Shown: piece by piece, positions 1 to 5,665 of the stretch | Numbering within the stretch: the stretch's first letter is position 1 | How the letters are laid out: every line of letters begins with the position of its first letter | Assembly: GCF_029933015.1 (NCBI RefSeq) | Contig: NZ_JAOZOZ010000090.1 | Span: 1-6,432 of the forward strand | Direction: 5' to 3' | Length of the DNA stretch: 6,432 nucleotides | From: Hydrogenimonas sp. | GTDB lineage: Bacteria > Campylobacterota > Campylobacteria > Campylobacterales > Hydrogenimonadaceae | The notes under the pieces: model-generated | Databases searched by the model: none | What the model was told of the DNA's origin: nothing | Seen by the model: only the letters and a program-made list of their open reading frames with translations | Program-made: the position numbers and the translations under genes

Positions 1-39
1 GGGTGGTTTGAAAAAAACGGTTTCTTCGATAAAATTTGA
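1..39 (+). CDS. 3' end of an unidentified upstream gene (partial)
   Basis: Frame 1 is open from the first base and ends in TGA at 37-39. It gives the C-terminal residues GWFEKNGFFDKI, a composition typical of a real protein end. The stop lies 24 bases before the next start, so this gene and the pglG-like gene could share a transcript. Twelve residues are too few to name a family. If the glycosylation-locus order of Campylobacter holds here, it could be a pgl gene, but nothing in the sequence shows that. Frame 2 is also open across this stretch, so the frame choice is a judgement. Confidence 0.5.
   Translation, partial: GWFEKNGFFDKI
28..35 (+). promoter_or_regulatory. Weak -10-like box before the pglG-like gene
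   Basis: GATAAAAT contains TAAAAT at 30-35, a 5/6 match to TATAAT. Transcription would begin near 42, just before the GAGGAG ribosome site at about 51-56. The same octamer occurs before cheY at 2421-2428. No -35 box is seen, and the site lies inside the end of the upstream reading frame. The region is A-rich, so chance is a strong alternative. Confidence 0.2.
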
Positions 40-63
40 AAAAAAGAGGGAAGAGGAGTTTCC

Positions 64-963
64 ATGGTCATCAAAGAGATACAGCAGTATTCGGAGATCC
101 GTCCAAAGGCGAGGGCCTATCTCTGTTATCTGCTCGCCAGGAACATTCCCAACAAAACCCCGGAAGTGAGTCTCGATACGATCGTCTCGGCCCTGAAAAA
201 GATCAAGAAAGAGGTCAAGGAGATCGATACGCTCTACGTCCTCGACGCCAAGGGCAGACAGGTGATCAACAACATCAGCAAAACCCAGGCCTACAGGAGC
301 GGGGCGGGGGAGAATAGGGCGGATCGGGCCTACTACTATCGCGCTGTCCGTGAAAAACGGTGTATTCTGACCGATCCCTATCCCTCCAAAATCGAGGGGA
401 TTCTCGTCGTGACGGCCGCCTATCCGGTTTACAACGAGAAAGGGCAGCTTCAGTACGTCGTCTGTGCCGATATCCCTTTGGACAAACTGCTTCACATGGT
501 CCACCCCTCCTCGGGGGAGACGGCTTTCGGGCGTTTTACCCGCATCAGTTACGCTGCCTTCTCTTTGGCGCTGCTGGCGGTGGCGTTCATTCTCTTCATC
601 AACGGCATAAAGAGTTTTTTCACGGCCCAGTTCAATATTTTCAACATCGACATCAAAGAGATGTTCGAAGCGACGATCCTCCTGACGCTCGCTTTGGCGA
701 TCTTCGATCTGGTCAAGGCGATTTTCGAGGAGGAGGTGCTGGGCCATCACAAAAAAGGGGAGCCCGACGAGATCCACAAAACGATGGTCCGTTTCCTCGG
801 CTCCATCATCATCGCCCTGGCGATCGAGGCGTTGATGCTGGTGTTCAAATTTGCTATAATCGACCCCGAAAAACTGACTTATGCCGTCTATCTGATCGGC
901 GGTGTGACAATGCTTCTTTTCGGTCTCTCCATCTATCTGAAAAGCATCCGCAAAGAGCGCTAG
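64..963 (+). CDS. pglG: PglG-like membrane protein with PDC/Cache-like domain
   Basis: Predicted 299-aa inner-membrane protein. Residues about 35-147 look like a PDC/Cache sensor fold: a VYVLD-type strand (LYVLDAKGRQV, 58-67), the run DRAYYYRAV (88-95) and TDPYPS (103-108), and a VVTAAYPVYNEKGQ strand pair near 115-128. Four hydrophobic segments follow at about 162-180, 203-220, 244-266 and 271-293, with a charged loop (EEEVLGHHKKGEPDE) between the second and third. The ATG at 64 is preceded by GAGGAG at a spacing of about 7 bases. PglG of Campylobacter is an integral membrane protein of similar size with no assigned function, encoded at the edge of the protein N-glycosylation locus next to cheY. 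The name rests on this family memory plus the nearby cheY-prmA-ftsH order. A Cache domain normally lies outside the membrane after an N-terminal segment, but no such segment is visible here. An unrelated PDC-domain sensor is the main alternative. Confidence 0.6.
   Translation: MVIKEIQQYSEIRPKARAYLCYLLARNIPNKTPEVSLDTIVSALKKIKKEVKEIDTLYVLDAKGRQVINNISKTQAYRSGAGENRADRAYYYRAVREKRCILTDPYPSKIEGILVVTAAYPVYNEKGQLQYVVCADIPLDKLLHMVHPSSGETAFGRFTRISYAAFSLALLAVAFILFINGIKSFFTAQFNIFNIDIKEMFEATILLTLALAIFDLVKAIFEEEVLGHHKKGEPDEIHKTMVRFLGSIIIALAIEALMLVFKFAIIDPEKLTYAVYLIGGVTMLLFGLSIYLKSIRKER
832..860 (+). promoter_or_regulatory. Strong sigma-70-type promoter candidate inside the pglG-like gene, facing hisH
   Basis: An extended -10, TGCTATAAT (852-860, TATAAT exact), lies 17 bases after TTGATG (832-837), which shares the first four bases of TTGACA. 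Transcription would start near 867 and give a leader of about 180 bases before hisH, running through the last 97 bases of the pglG-like gene. The codons under the -10 include TTT, GCT and ATA, which are AT-rich choices in a gene that mostly uses C- or G-ending codons. This is the best promoter-like site in the window. It has not been shown to work. Confidence 0.5.
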
Positions 964-976
964 ATCCGGTACTCCG

Positions 977-985
977 TGCTATAGT
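977..985 (+). promoter_or_regulatory. Second extended -10 candidate in the pglG-hisH gap
   Basis: TGCTATAGT has the TGn extension and a 5/6 match to TATAAT, and sits 14 bases after the pglG-like stop codon. No -35 box is seen at 16-18 bases upstream, but primary promoters of Campylobacterota often lack one. Transcription would start near 992, leaving a leader of about 60 bases before hisH. It shares GCTATA with the promoter candidate at 852-860, so the two may act in tandem. Confidence 0.35.
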
Positions 986-1039
986 GCGGCCGATGCGGGC
1001 AGAAAAGGGAAAGATCGACAACGGATCATGAAAAATTCA

Positions 1040-1053
1040 AAAGGCGACATTTG
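1040..1053 (+). promoter_or_regulatory. Ribosome binding site and TTG start of hisH
   Basis: AAAGG at 1040-1044 lies 6 bases before TTG at 1051-1053. This decides the start, because the next in-frame ATG is codon 9 and would remove the conserved first strand IAIIDYN. A mini-frame ATG (1028) to TGA (1052-1054), encoding MKNSKGDI, ends on top of the TTG. Confidence 0.6.
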
Positions 1054-1668
1054 ATAGCGATTATCGACTACAACATGGGCAATCTCGCCAGCGTCCGCAA
1101 CGCGCTGGAGAAGATCGGAGCCTCTTCGGAAGTGGTTTCCGATCCGGAGAGGGTCGCGGATTTCGACAAAGTGCTGCTGCCGGGTGTCGGCGCTTTCGGC
1201 GACGCGATGGCGCATCTGAGGGAAAACGGGATGGACGAAGCCGTCAGGGCCTTCGCGGAAAGCGGCCGGCCGATGCTGGGGATCTGTCTGGGGATGCAGC
1301 TGCTCTTTCAAAAGAGCCTGGAGTTCGGAGAGCACGAGGGGCTGGGACTCATTCCCGGTGAAGTGGTCCCCTTCGATCCAAATCTCTTCGAAACGCCCCA
1401 CAAGATTCCCCACATGGGATGGAACGAACTCTTCGTCCAGAAGCAGACGCCGCTGTTCGAAGGGCTTGCGAAAGAGTTCTATCTCTATTTCGTCCACTCC
1501 TACCATGCCGTCACGCCGGACGAATACGCGATCGGCAGGACCTGGTACGGATACGAATTCGTCAGTGCCGTGCAGCGGGGAAATGTTTTCGGCATCCAGC
1601 CGCATCCGGAAAAATCCCACGACAACGGGTTGAGAATATTGAAAAATTTTGTAGAAATGAAGGTGTGA
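1051..1668 (+). CDS. hisH: Imidazole glycerol phosphate synthase, glutamine amidotransferase subunit HisH
   Basis: HisH is a cytoplasmic class I glutamine amidotransferase. It hydrolyses glutamine and passes ammonia to HisF, which turns PRFAR into imidazole glycerol phosphate and AICAR. The 205-aa length is normal. The N-terminus MIAIIDYNMGNLASV and the loop LLPGVGAFGDAM (42-53) are family hallmarks. The nucleophile is Cys79 in GICLGMQ. The rest of the triad is His185 and Glu187 in QPHPEKS. The start is TTG with AAAGG 6 bases upstream. The gene ends 3 bases before hisA, so the two are surely cotranscribed. The partner hisF is not in the window; his genes are often scattered in Campylobacterota. 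Some relatives of the family serve sugar amination beside glycan genes, but the neighbouring hisA favours histidine synthesis here. Confidence 0.95.
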   Translation: MIAIIDYNMGNLASVRNALEKIGASSEVVSDPERVADFDKVLLPGVGAFGDAMAHLRENGMDEAVRAFAESGRPMLGICLGMQLLFQKSLEFGEHEGLGLIPGEVVPFDPNLFETPHKIPHMGWNELFVQKQTPLFEGLAKEFYLYFVHSYHAVTPDEYAIGRTWYGYEFVSAVQRGNVFGIQPHPEKSHDNGLRILKNFVEMKV

Positions 1669-1671
1669 AAG

Positions 1672-2382
1672 ATGGAGATACTTCCTGCGATCGATCTCAA
1701 AGACGGCAAGGCCGTGCGTCTGACCAAAGGGCTGATGGAGAGTGCGAAAATCTACAGCGACGAACCGTGGCAACTGGCCAGGGCGTTCGAGGAGATGGGT
1801 TCGAGGTGGCTCCATCTGGTGGATCTCAACGGCGCTTTCGCGGGTGAGCCGAAAAATCTCGAGCAGATCGAAAAAATCCGGAAAAACTGCGATCTGAAGA
1901 TGGAACTGGGCGGAGGTATCCGCGACGAGGAGACGATCGAACGCTATCTCGACCTGGGAATCGACCGTCTCATCCTCGGCTCCATCGCCGTCAGGGATCC
2001 CGATTTCGTCCGTGAGATGGCTTCGAAATACCCCATCGCCGTGGGTATCGACGCGATCGACGGATACGTGGCCGTGGAGGGCTGGGCGGAAGTGAGTCAG
2101 ATGAAGGCGACCGATCTGGCGCGGGCTTTCGCCGACTGCGGCGTCGAGGCCATCATCTGTACCGACGTGGGTCGTGACGGTACACTTTCGGGTGTAAATG
2201 TCGATTTTACCGTGAGTATCGCCGAAGCTTCGGGTGTCGACACGATCGCCAGCGGCGGCGTGCGGGATATGGGGGATATCGAAGCGCTTCTGGCGACCGG
2301 AAAGGTCGCCGGTGTCATCGTCGGCAAAGCCTTCTACGAAGGGACGCTCGATCTGAAAAAGGCGTTCGAACTGGTGGGTTGA
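1672..2382 (+). CDS. hisA: ProFAR isomerase HisA (phosphoribosylformimino-AICAR-P isomerase)
   Basis: HisA carries out the Amadori rearrangement of ProFAR to PRFAR, the substrate of HisH-HisF, so this gene acts one step before its upstream neighbour. The 236-aa protein is a complete TIM barrel of usual size. The catalytic acids are Asp8 in ILPAIDLKDG and Asp127 in VGIDA. Phosphate-binding loops are visible as GGGIRD (80-85) in the first half and ASGGVRD (193-199) in the second, with the GRDGT signature at 167-171. The ProFAR-type sequence and absence of HisF-specific motifs separate it from HisF. The start ATG at 1672 follows the hisH stop by 3 bases, with AGG at 1661-1663 as a weak ribosome site, so coupling to hisH translation is likely. 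No terminator hairpin is seen after it. Confidence 0.96.
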   Translation: MEILPAIDLKDGKAVRLTKGLMESAKIYSDEPWQLARAFEEMGSRWLHLVDLNGAFAGEPKNLEQIEKIRKNCDLKMELGGGIRDEETIERYLDLGIDRLILGSIAVRDPDFVREMASKYPIAVGIDAIDGYVAVEGWAEVSQMKATDLARAFADCGVEAIICTDVGRDGTLSGVNVDFTVSIAEASGVDTIASGGVRDMGDIEALLATGKVAGVIVGKAFYEGTLDLKKAFELVG

Positions 2383-2401
2383 GAGCGTTTCACCACAAAG
2401 C

Positions 2402-2415
2402 GAGGCTTAATCCTC
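2402..2415. repeat. 14-bp imperfect palindrome before cheY
   Basis: GAGGcTTAAtCCTC pairs at 12 of 14 positions, the only mismatch being the lower-case pair. It ends 7 bases before the -10 candidate at 2423-2428, where an operator or activator site could sit. It has no T-run after it, so it is not an intrinsic terminator. A chance palindrome of this size is possible. Confidence 0.35.
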
Positions 2416-2422
2416 CACACGA

Positions 2423-2428
2423 TAAAAT
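2423..2428 (+). promoter_or_regulatory. Candidate -10 box for the cheY-prmA-ftsH block
   Basis: TAAAAT within GATAAAATAG is a 5/6 match to TATAAT. Transcription would start near 2435, leaving about 29 bases before the cheY TTG. No -35 match is seen. The 81-bp hisA-cheY gap is the only non-coding break between hisH and the window end, which makes it the natural place for a promoter. Confidence 0.35.
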
Positions 2429-2451
2429 AGACCCGATTCACTATCTTGTAT

Positions 2452-2466
2452 GAAGGACCTACATTG
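2452..2466 (+). promoter_or_regulatory. Ribosome binding site and TTG start of cheY
   Basis: GAAGGA at 2452-2457 lies 6 bases before TTG at 2464-2466. This fixes the start: the upstream in-frame TTG at 2446 precedes the ribosome site and would add six residues not expected in CheY. The ATG at codon 4 is too far downstream of GAAGGA. A mini-frame, ATG 2450 to TGA 2465-2467 (MKDLH), ends on the TTG. Confidence 0.65.
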
Positions 2467-2841
2467 AAGATCATGGTGGTTGACGACAGCTCTACGATGC
2501 GTCGGATTATCAAGAATACATTGAACCGGCTGGGGTACAAGGATCTGCTCGAAGCGGCGGACGGTGCCGAAGCCTGGGACGTGATGCAGGCGAACAAAGA
2601 GGATATAGGGGTGCTCATCACCGACTGGAACATGCCCAACATGAACGGCCTCGAACTGGTCAAAAAGGTGCGCAGCCAGGCGGAGTTCGAAGACATTCCG
2701 ATCATCATGGTAACGACCGAAGGAGGCAAGGCGGAAGTGATCACGGCCCTCAAAGCGGGTGTCAACAACTATATCGTCAAACCCTTCACGCCACAGGTAC
2801 TCAAAGAGAAACTGGAAGCGGTCCTGGGCCTCAACGACTGA
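2464..2841 (+). CDS. cheY: Chemotaxis response regulator CheY
   Basis: Single-domain receiver of 125 aa, cytoplasmic. When phosphorylated by CheA it binds the flagellar switch and alters rotation. The acid pocket is Asp7-Asp8, and the phosphate acceptor is Asp54 in LITDWNMP. The switch residue is a Thr in the VTTEGG run (84-85). Aromatic Tyr103 and Lys106 in YIVKPF complete the signature. The sequence closely follows the Helicobacter/Campylobacter CheY type, including SSTMRRIIKNTL, KAEVITALKAGVNNY and the ending TPQVLKEKLE. The start is TTG. The stop overlaps the prmA start as TGATG, so translation of the two is probably coupled. No output domain is attached. Other receiver roles cannot be excluded by sequence alone, but the near match to the known protein makes chemotaxis very likely. 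Confidence 0.95.
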   Translation: MKIMVVDDSSTMRRIIKNTLNRLGYKDLLEAADGAEAWDVMQANKEDIGVLITDWNMPNMNGLELVKKVRSQAEFEDIPIIMVTTEGGKAEVITALKAGVNNYIVKPFTPQVLKEKLEAVLGLND

Positions 2842-3671
2842 TGAAGGATACCTACTTCGAGTTGACGGTGACGCCGTCGGCCCACCTCGACCTTTTCCTC
2901 GACCGAATGCAGACCCTTTTCCCCGAAGCGATCGAAACCACCGATACCTCGCTGATCATCCGCAGCGAAGAGGATGTCACACCTCTTGTGGAAGGGGCGA
3001 AAGCCTACGCGAAAATTCTCTCCGAGCGACTCGGAGAGGCCGTGACGGTGGAAACCGCCGTCGAGGAGAAGGAGAACGTGGACTGGATCGCGCAGTACAG
3101 GGAAGCGATCCGGCCCGTCGAAGTGGGAGATTTCTACGTCTATCCCAGCTGGGAGTCTCCAAAGGAGGGCAAACGCAACATCATGATCGATCCGGCGCTC
3201 GCCTTCGGTTCGGGCCACCACGAAACGACGGCGAGCTGTCTGGAGGCGATCGGCGGGTTCGTCCAAAAGGGAGACACGCTCCTGGATGTGGGATGCGGCA
3301 GCGGTATCCTGGGGATCGCGGCAGCGATGCTCGGTGCCGAGGTGGACGCCTGCGACACGGATCCGCTGGCCGTAGAGAACGCCCAAAAAAACTTTGCCCT
3401 CAACGATCAACGCCTGGGAAAGATATGGGAGGGCTCCGCTCCCGCGGCGGAAAGGGAGTACGACGTGGTCGTCGCCAATATCGTGGCGGATGTGCTCAGA
3501 ATGATTGCCCCGGACTTAAAGAAGCGAACTAAAAAGGGCGGGCTATTGATACTTTCCGGAATACTTGATACAAAAGAGGCCGAGATCGACGAAGCCTTCG
3601 GCGATCTCGAACTTCTGAAAACCATCGCCCGAAACGAGTGGCGAACCAAAATCTACAGAAAACAAGGATAG
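2841..3671 (+). CDS. prmA: Ribosomal protein L11 methyltransferase PrmA
   Basis: PrmA uses S-adenosylmethionine to trimethylate ribosomal protein L11 in the cytoplasm. The 276-aa length fits the family, which runs a little under 300. An N-terminal substrate-recognition domain covers about 1-95, followed by the linker DWIAQYREAIRPV (81-93). The family signature PALAFGSGHHETT (118-130) precedes the SAM-binding loop LLDVGCGSGILGIA (147-160), the acidic strand end CDTDP (171-175) and the NIVADVL motif (213-219), the NPPY-equivalent. The ATG overlaps the cheY stop and has no clear ribosome site of its own. Codons 226-244 (3516-3572) switch to TTA, ACT, CTA, TTG, ATA and ACA, unlike the C- or G-ending codons around them. 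The gene stops 2 bases before ftsH. Confidence 0.93.
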   Translation: MKDTYFELTVTPSAHLDLFLDRMQTLFPEAIETTDTSLIIRSEEDVTPLVEGAKAYAKILSERLGEAVTVETAVEEKENVDWIAQYREAIRPVEVGDFYVYPSWESPKEGKRNIMIDPALAFGSGHHETTASCLEAIGGFVQKGDTLLDVGCGSGILGIAAAMLGAEVDACDTDPLAVENAQKNFALNDQRLGKIWEGSAPAAEREYDVVVANIVADVLRMIAPDLKKRTKKGGLLILSGILDTKEAEIDEAFGDLELLKTIARNEWRTKIYRKQG

Positions 3672-3676
3672 AGATG
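3664..3676 (+). promoter_or_regulatory. Ribosome binding site deciding the ftsH start
   Basis: AAGGA at 3664-3668 lies 5 bases before ATG 3674-3676. An in-frame GTG at 3638 would add 12 residues lying inside the prmA frame and lacks a ribosome site. FtsH proteins commonly start with a short polar stretch before the first membrane helix, as this ATG gives. The site itself overlaps the last codons of prmA. Confidence 0.7.
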
Positions 3677-5665
3677 GCGGATAACAACCAAAAGAAAGAT
3701 CCCAACGATCAGAATTTTTTCAACAAAAATCCTCTTCTGACCTTCGCGATCTTTTCGCTTCTGATCATCATACTTTTCAAGAGTTTCGTCGGAACCCAGG
3801 AGGGGCAGTTCGGTGCACAGAATCCCAACGCCATGGGAACGGCTCCGGTGACGCAGACCAAGACGATTCCCTATTCCGACCTCAAGCGGATGATCAAAGA
3901 GGGCAAGATCAAGTACGTTTCGATCGGCCAGACGACGATCAAGGCGATCTCCAGCGAAGGGGGCTTCAAAACCCTCTATATCGCCAAGAAGGTTGGTGAG
4001 GACAGTACGCTGATCCCGCTGCTCGATCAAAAAGGTGTCGAATACAGCGGCTATAGCGAAAACAACTGGCTGGGCGAGATACTCTTCGGCTGGGTGCTGC
4101 CGATCCTGATCTTCTTCGGGATCTGGATGTTCCTGGCCAGCCGCATGCAGAAGAACATGGGCGGCGGGATTCTCGGTATGGGCAGCGCCAAGAAGCTGGT
4201 CAACTCCGAAAAGCCCAACGTCAAGTTCGACGATGTCGCCGGTGTCGAGGAGGCGAAAGAGGAGGTCAAGGAGATCGTCGAGTTTCTCAAATACCCCGAG
4301 CGCTACATCCGCCTGGGGGCGAAAATCCCCAAGGGTGTTTTGCTGGTGGGCCCTCCGGGCACCGGTAAGACGCTCCTGGCCAAGGCGGTGGCGGGCGAGG
4401 CGAACGTGCCTTTCTTCTCCGTCAGCGGCTCGAGCTTCATCGAGATGTTCGTCGGTGTGGGCGCCGCGCGGGTGCGTGATCTCTTCGAACAGGCCAAGAA
4501 AGAGGCCCCGGCCATCATCTTCATCGACGAGATCGACGCCATCGGAAAAAGCCGTGCCGCCAGCGGCCAGATCGGCGGCAACGACGAAAGAGAGCAGACA
4601 CTCAACCAGCTGCTCGCCGAGATGGACGGTTTCAGCTCCGACACGCCGATCATCGTCCTGGCGGCCACCAACCGCCCCGAAGTCCTCGACCCCGCGCTCC
4701 TGCGTCCGGGCCGCTTCGACCGCCAGGTGCTGGTGGACAAACCCGACTTCGAAGGGCGGGTGAAGATCCTCAAGGTCCATGTCAAGCACATCAAGATGGC
4801 GCCCAACGTCGATCTGGAAGAGATCGCCCGGCTGACGGCGGGACTGGCGGGTGCCGACCTGGCCAACATCGTCAACGAAGCGGCCCTTCTGGCCGGACGT
4901 CAGAACAAGGAGCAGGTGGAGCAGGAGGATTTCCTCGAAGCGGTCGAGCGGGCCATCGCGGGTCTGGAGAAGAAGTCCCGCCGCATCGCACCCAAAGAGA
5001 AGCGTATCGTCGCCTATCACGAAAGCGGCCACGCGCTGATCGCCGAGACGACGCCGGGTGCCAAGAAGGTCTCGAAAGTCTCCATCATCCCCAGAGGTTT
5101 GGCGGCTCTGGGCTACACCCTCAATACGCCCGAAGAGAACAAGTACCTGATGCAAAAACACGAACTCGTCGCCGAGATCGACACGCTGCTGGGCGGGCGT
5201 GCGGCCGAAGAGGTCTTCATCAAGGAGATCTCCACGGGTGCCAGCAACGACCTGGAGCGGGCCACCGACATCGTCAAGGCGATGGTGAGCCTCTACGGCA
5301 TGAGTGACGTGGCCGGTCTGATGGTCCTCGAAAAGCAGACCAACATGTTCCTGGGCGGCGGATACAGCCAGAAGGAATACAGTGAAAAGACCGCCGAGGA
5401 GATGGACGAGTTCATCAAGAATTTCCTGAACGAACGCTACAAGCATGTCGTCAGCCGTCTCAAGGAGTACAGCGAAGCGATCGAGGAGATGGTCGAGGAG
5501 CTCTTCAAGGCGGAGACGATCGAAGGTGAAAAGGTCCGGCAGATCATCCGTGAGTTCGAAAAACGCCATGGCATCAAATCGAAGCTCGTAGGCGAAGAGT
5601 CGGAAGAAAGCGTCGACAAAACCTCCGCCGAGAAGGGCGCGGATACGGAAAAAGAGGAAAAATGA
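3674..5665 (+). CDS. ftsH: ATP-dependent membrane zinc metalloprotease FtsH
   Basis: FtsH is a hexameric inner-membrane AAA+ protease that extracts and degrades damaged membrane proteins and some short-lived soluble regulators. From ATG 3674 it is 663 aa, a normal length. Membrane helices lie at about 21-39 and 134-155, flanking a periplasmic domain. Walker A is GPPGTGKT (226-233) and Walker B is IIFIDEID (281-288). The pore loop is Phe259-Val-Gly. The second region of homology contains Arg344 and Arg347 in LLRPGRFDR. The zinc site is HESGH (His449, Glu450, His453), with Asp526 in GASNDLERA as third ligand. All catalytic parts are present, so it should be active. The last ~25 residues are Glu/Lys/Ser-rich and poorly conserved, as is usual. 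The stop overlaps the start of the next gene as ATGA, which suggests translational coupling. Confidence 0.97.
   Translation: MADNNQKKDPNDQNFFNKNPLLTFAIFSLLIIILFKSFVGTQEGQFGAQNPNAMGTAPVTQTKTIPYSDLKRMIKEGKIKYVSIGQTTIKAISSEGGFKTLYIAKKVGEDSTLIPLLDQKGVEYSGYSENNWLGEILFGWVLPILIFFGIWMFLASRMQKNMGGGILGMGSAKKLVNSEKPNVKFDDVAGVEEAKEEVKEIVEFLKYPERYIRLGAKIPKGVLLVGPPGTGKTLLAKAVAGEANVPFFSVSGSSFIEMFVGVGAARVRDLFEQAKKEAPAIIFIDEIDAIGKSRAASGQIGGNDEREQTLNQLLAEMDGFSSDTPIIVLAATNRPEVLDPALLRPGRFDRQVLVDKPDFEGRVKILKVHVKHIKMAPNVDLEEIARLTAGLAGADLANIVNEAALLAGRQNKEQVEQEDFLEAVERAIAGLEKKSRRIAPKEKRIVAYHESGHALIAETTPGAKKVSKVSIIPRGLAALGYTLNTPEENKYLMQKHELVAEIDTLLGGRAAEEVFIKEISTGASNDLERATDIVKAMVSLYGMSDVAGLMVLEKQTNMFLGGGYSQKEYSEKTAEEMDEFIKNFLNERYKHVVSRLKEYSEAIEEMVEELFKAETIEGEKVRQIIREFEKRHGIKSKLVGEESEESVDKTSAEKGADTEKEEK

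Noticed and set aside
7..45. Direct repeat TTTGAAAAAAA at 7-17 and 35-45
   Set aside because: Simple A-tract sequence; one copy is coding and the other is a purine-rich leader, so chance is enough.
963..1027. GATCCG (963-968) and CGGATC (1022-1027) as an inverted repeat after the pglG-like gene
   Set aside because: Six-base arms with a 53-base loop and no T-run do not make a terminator, and GATC-containing hexamers are common in this sequence.
979..1815. 278-codon minus-strand frame opposite hisH and the start of hisA
   Set aside because: It lies across two certain genes, matches no family I know and is best explained as a shadow of their codon bias.
3384..3391. A7 run in prmA as a programmed frameshift site
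   Set aside because: The prmA frame is intact and of normal length on both sides and no useful alternative product follows.
3653..5569. 638-codon open frame on the minus strand opposite ftsH
   Set aside because: It mirrors ftsH in a GC-rich gene with biased third positions, has a low-complexity Leu/Asp/Arg-rich product with no recognisable motif, and ftsH is fully conserved on the other strand.
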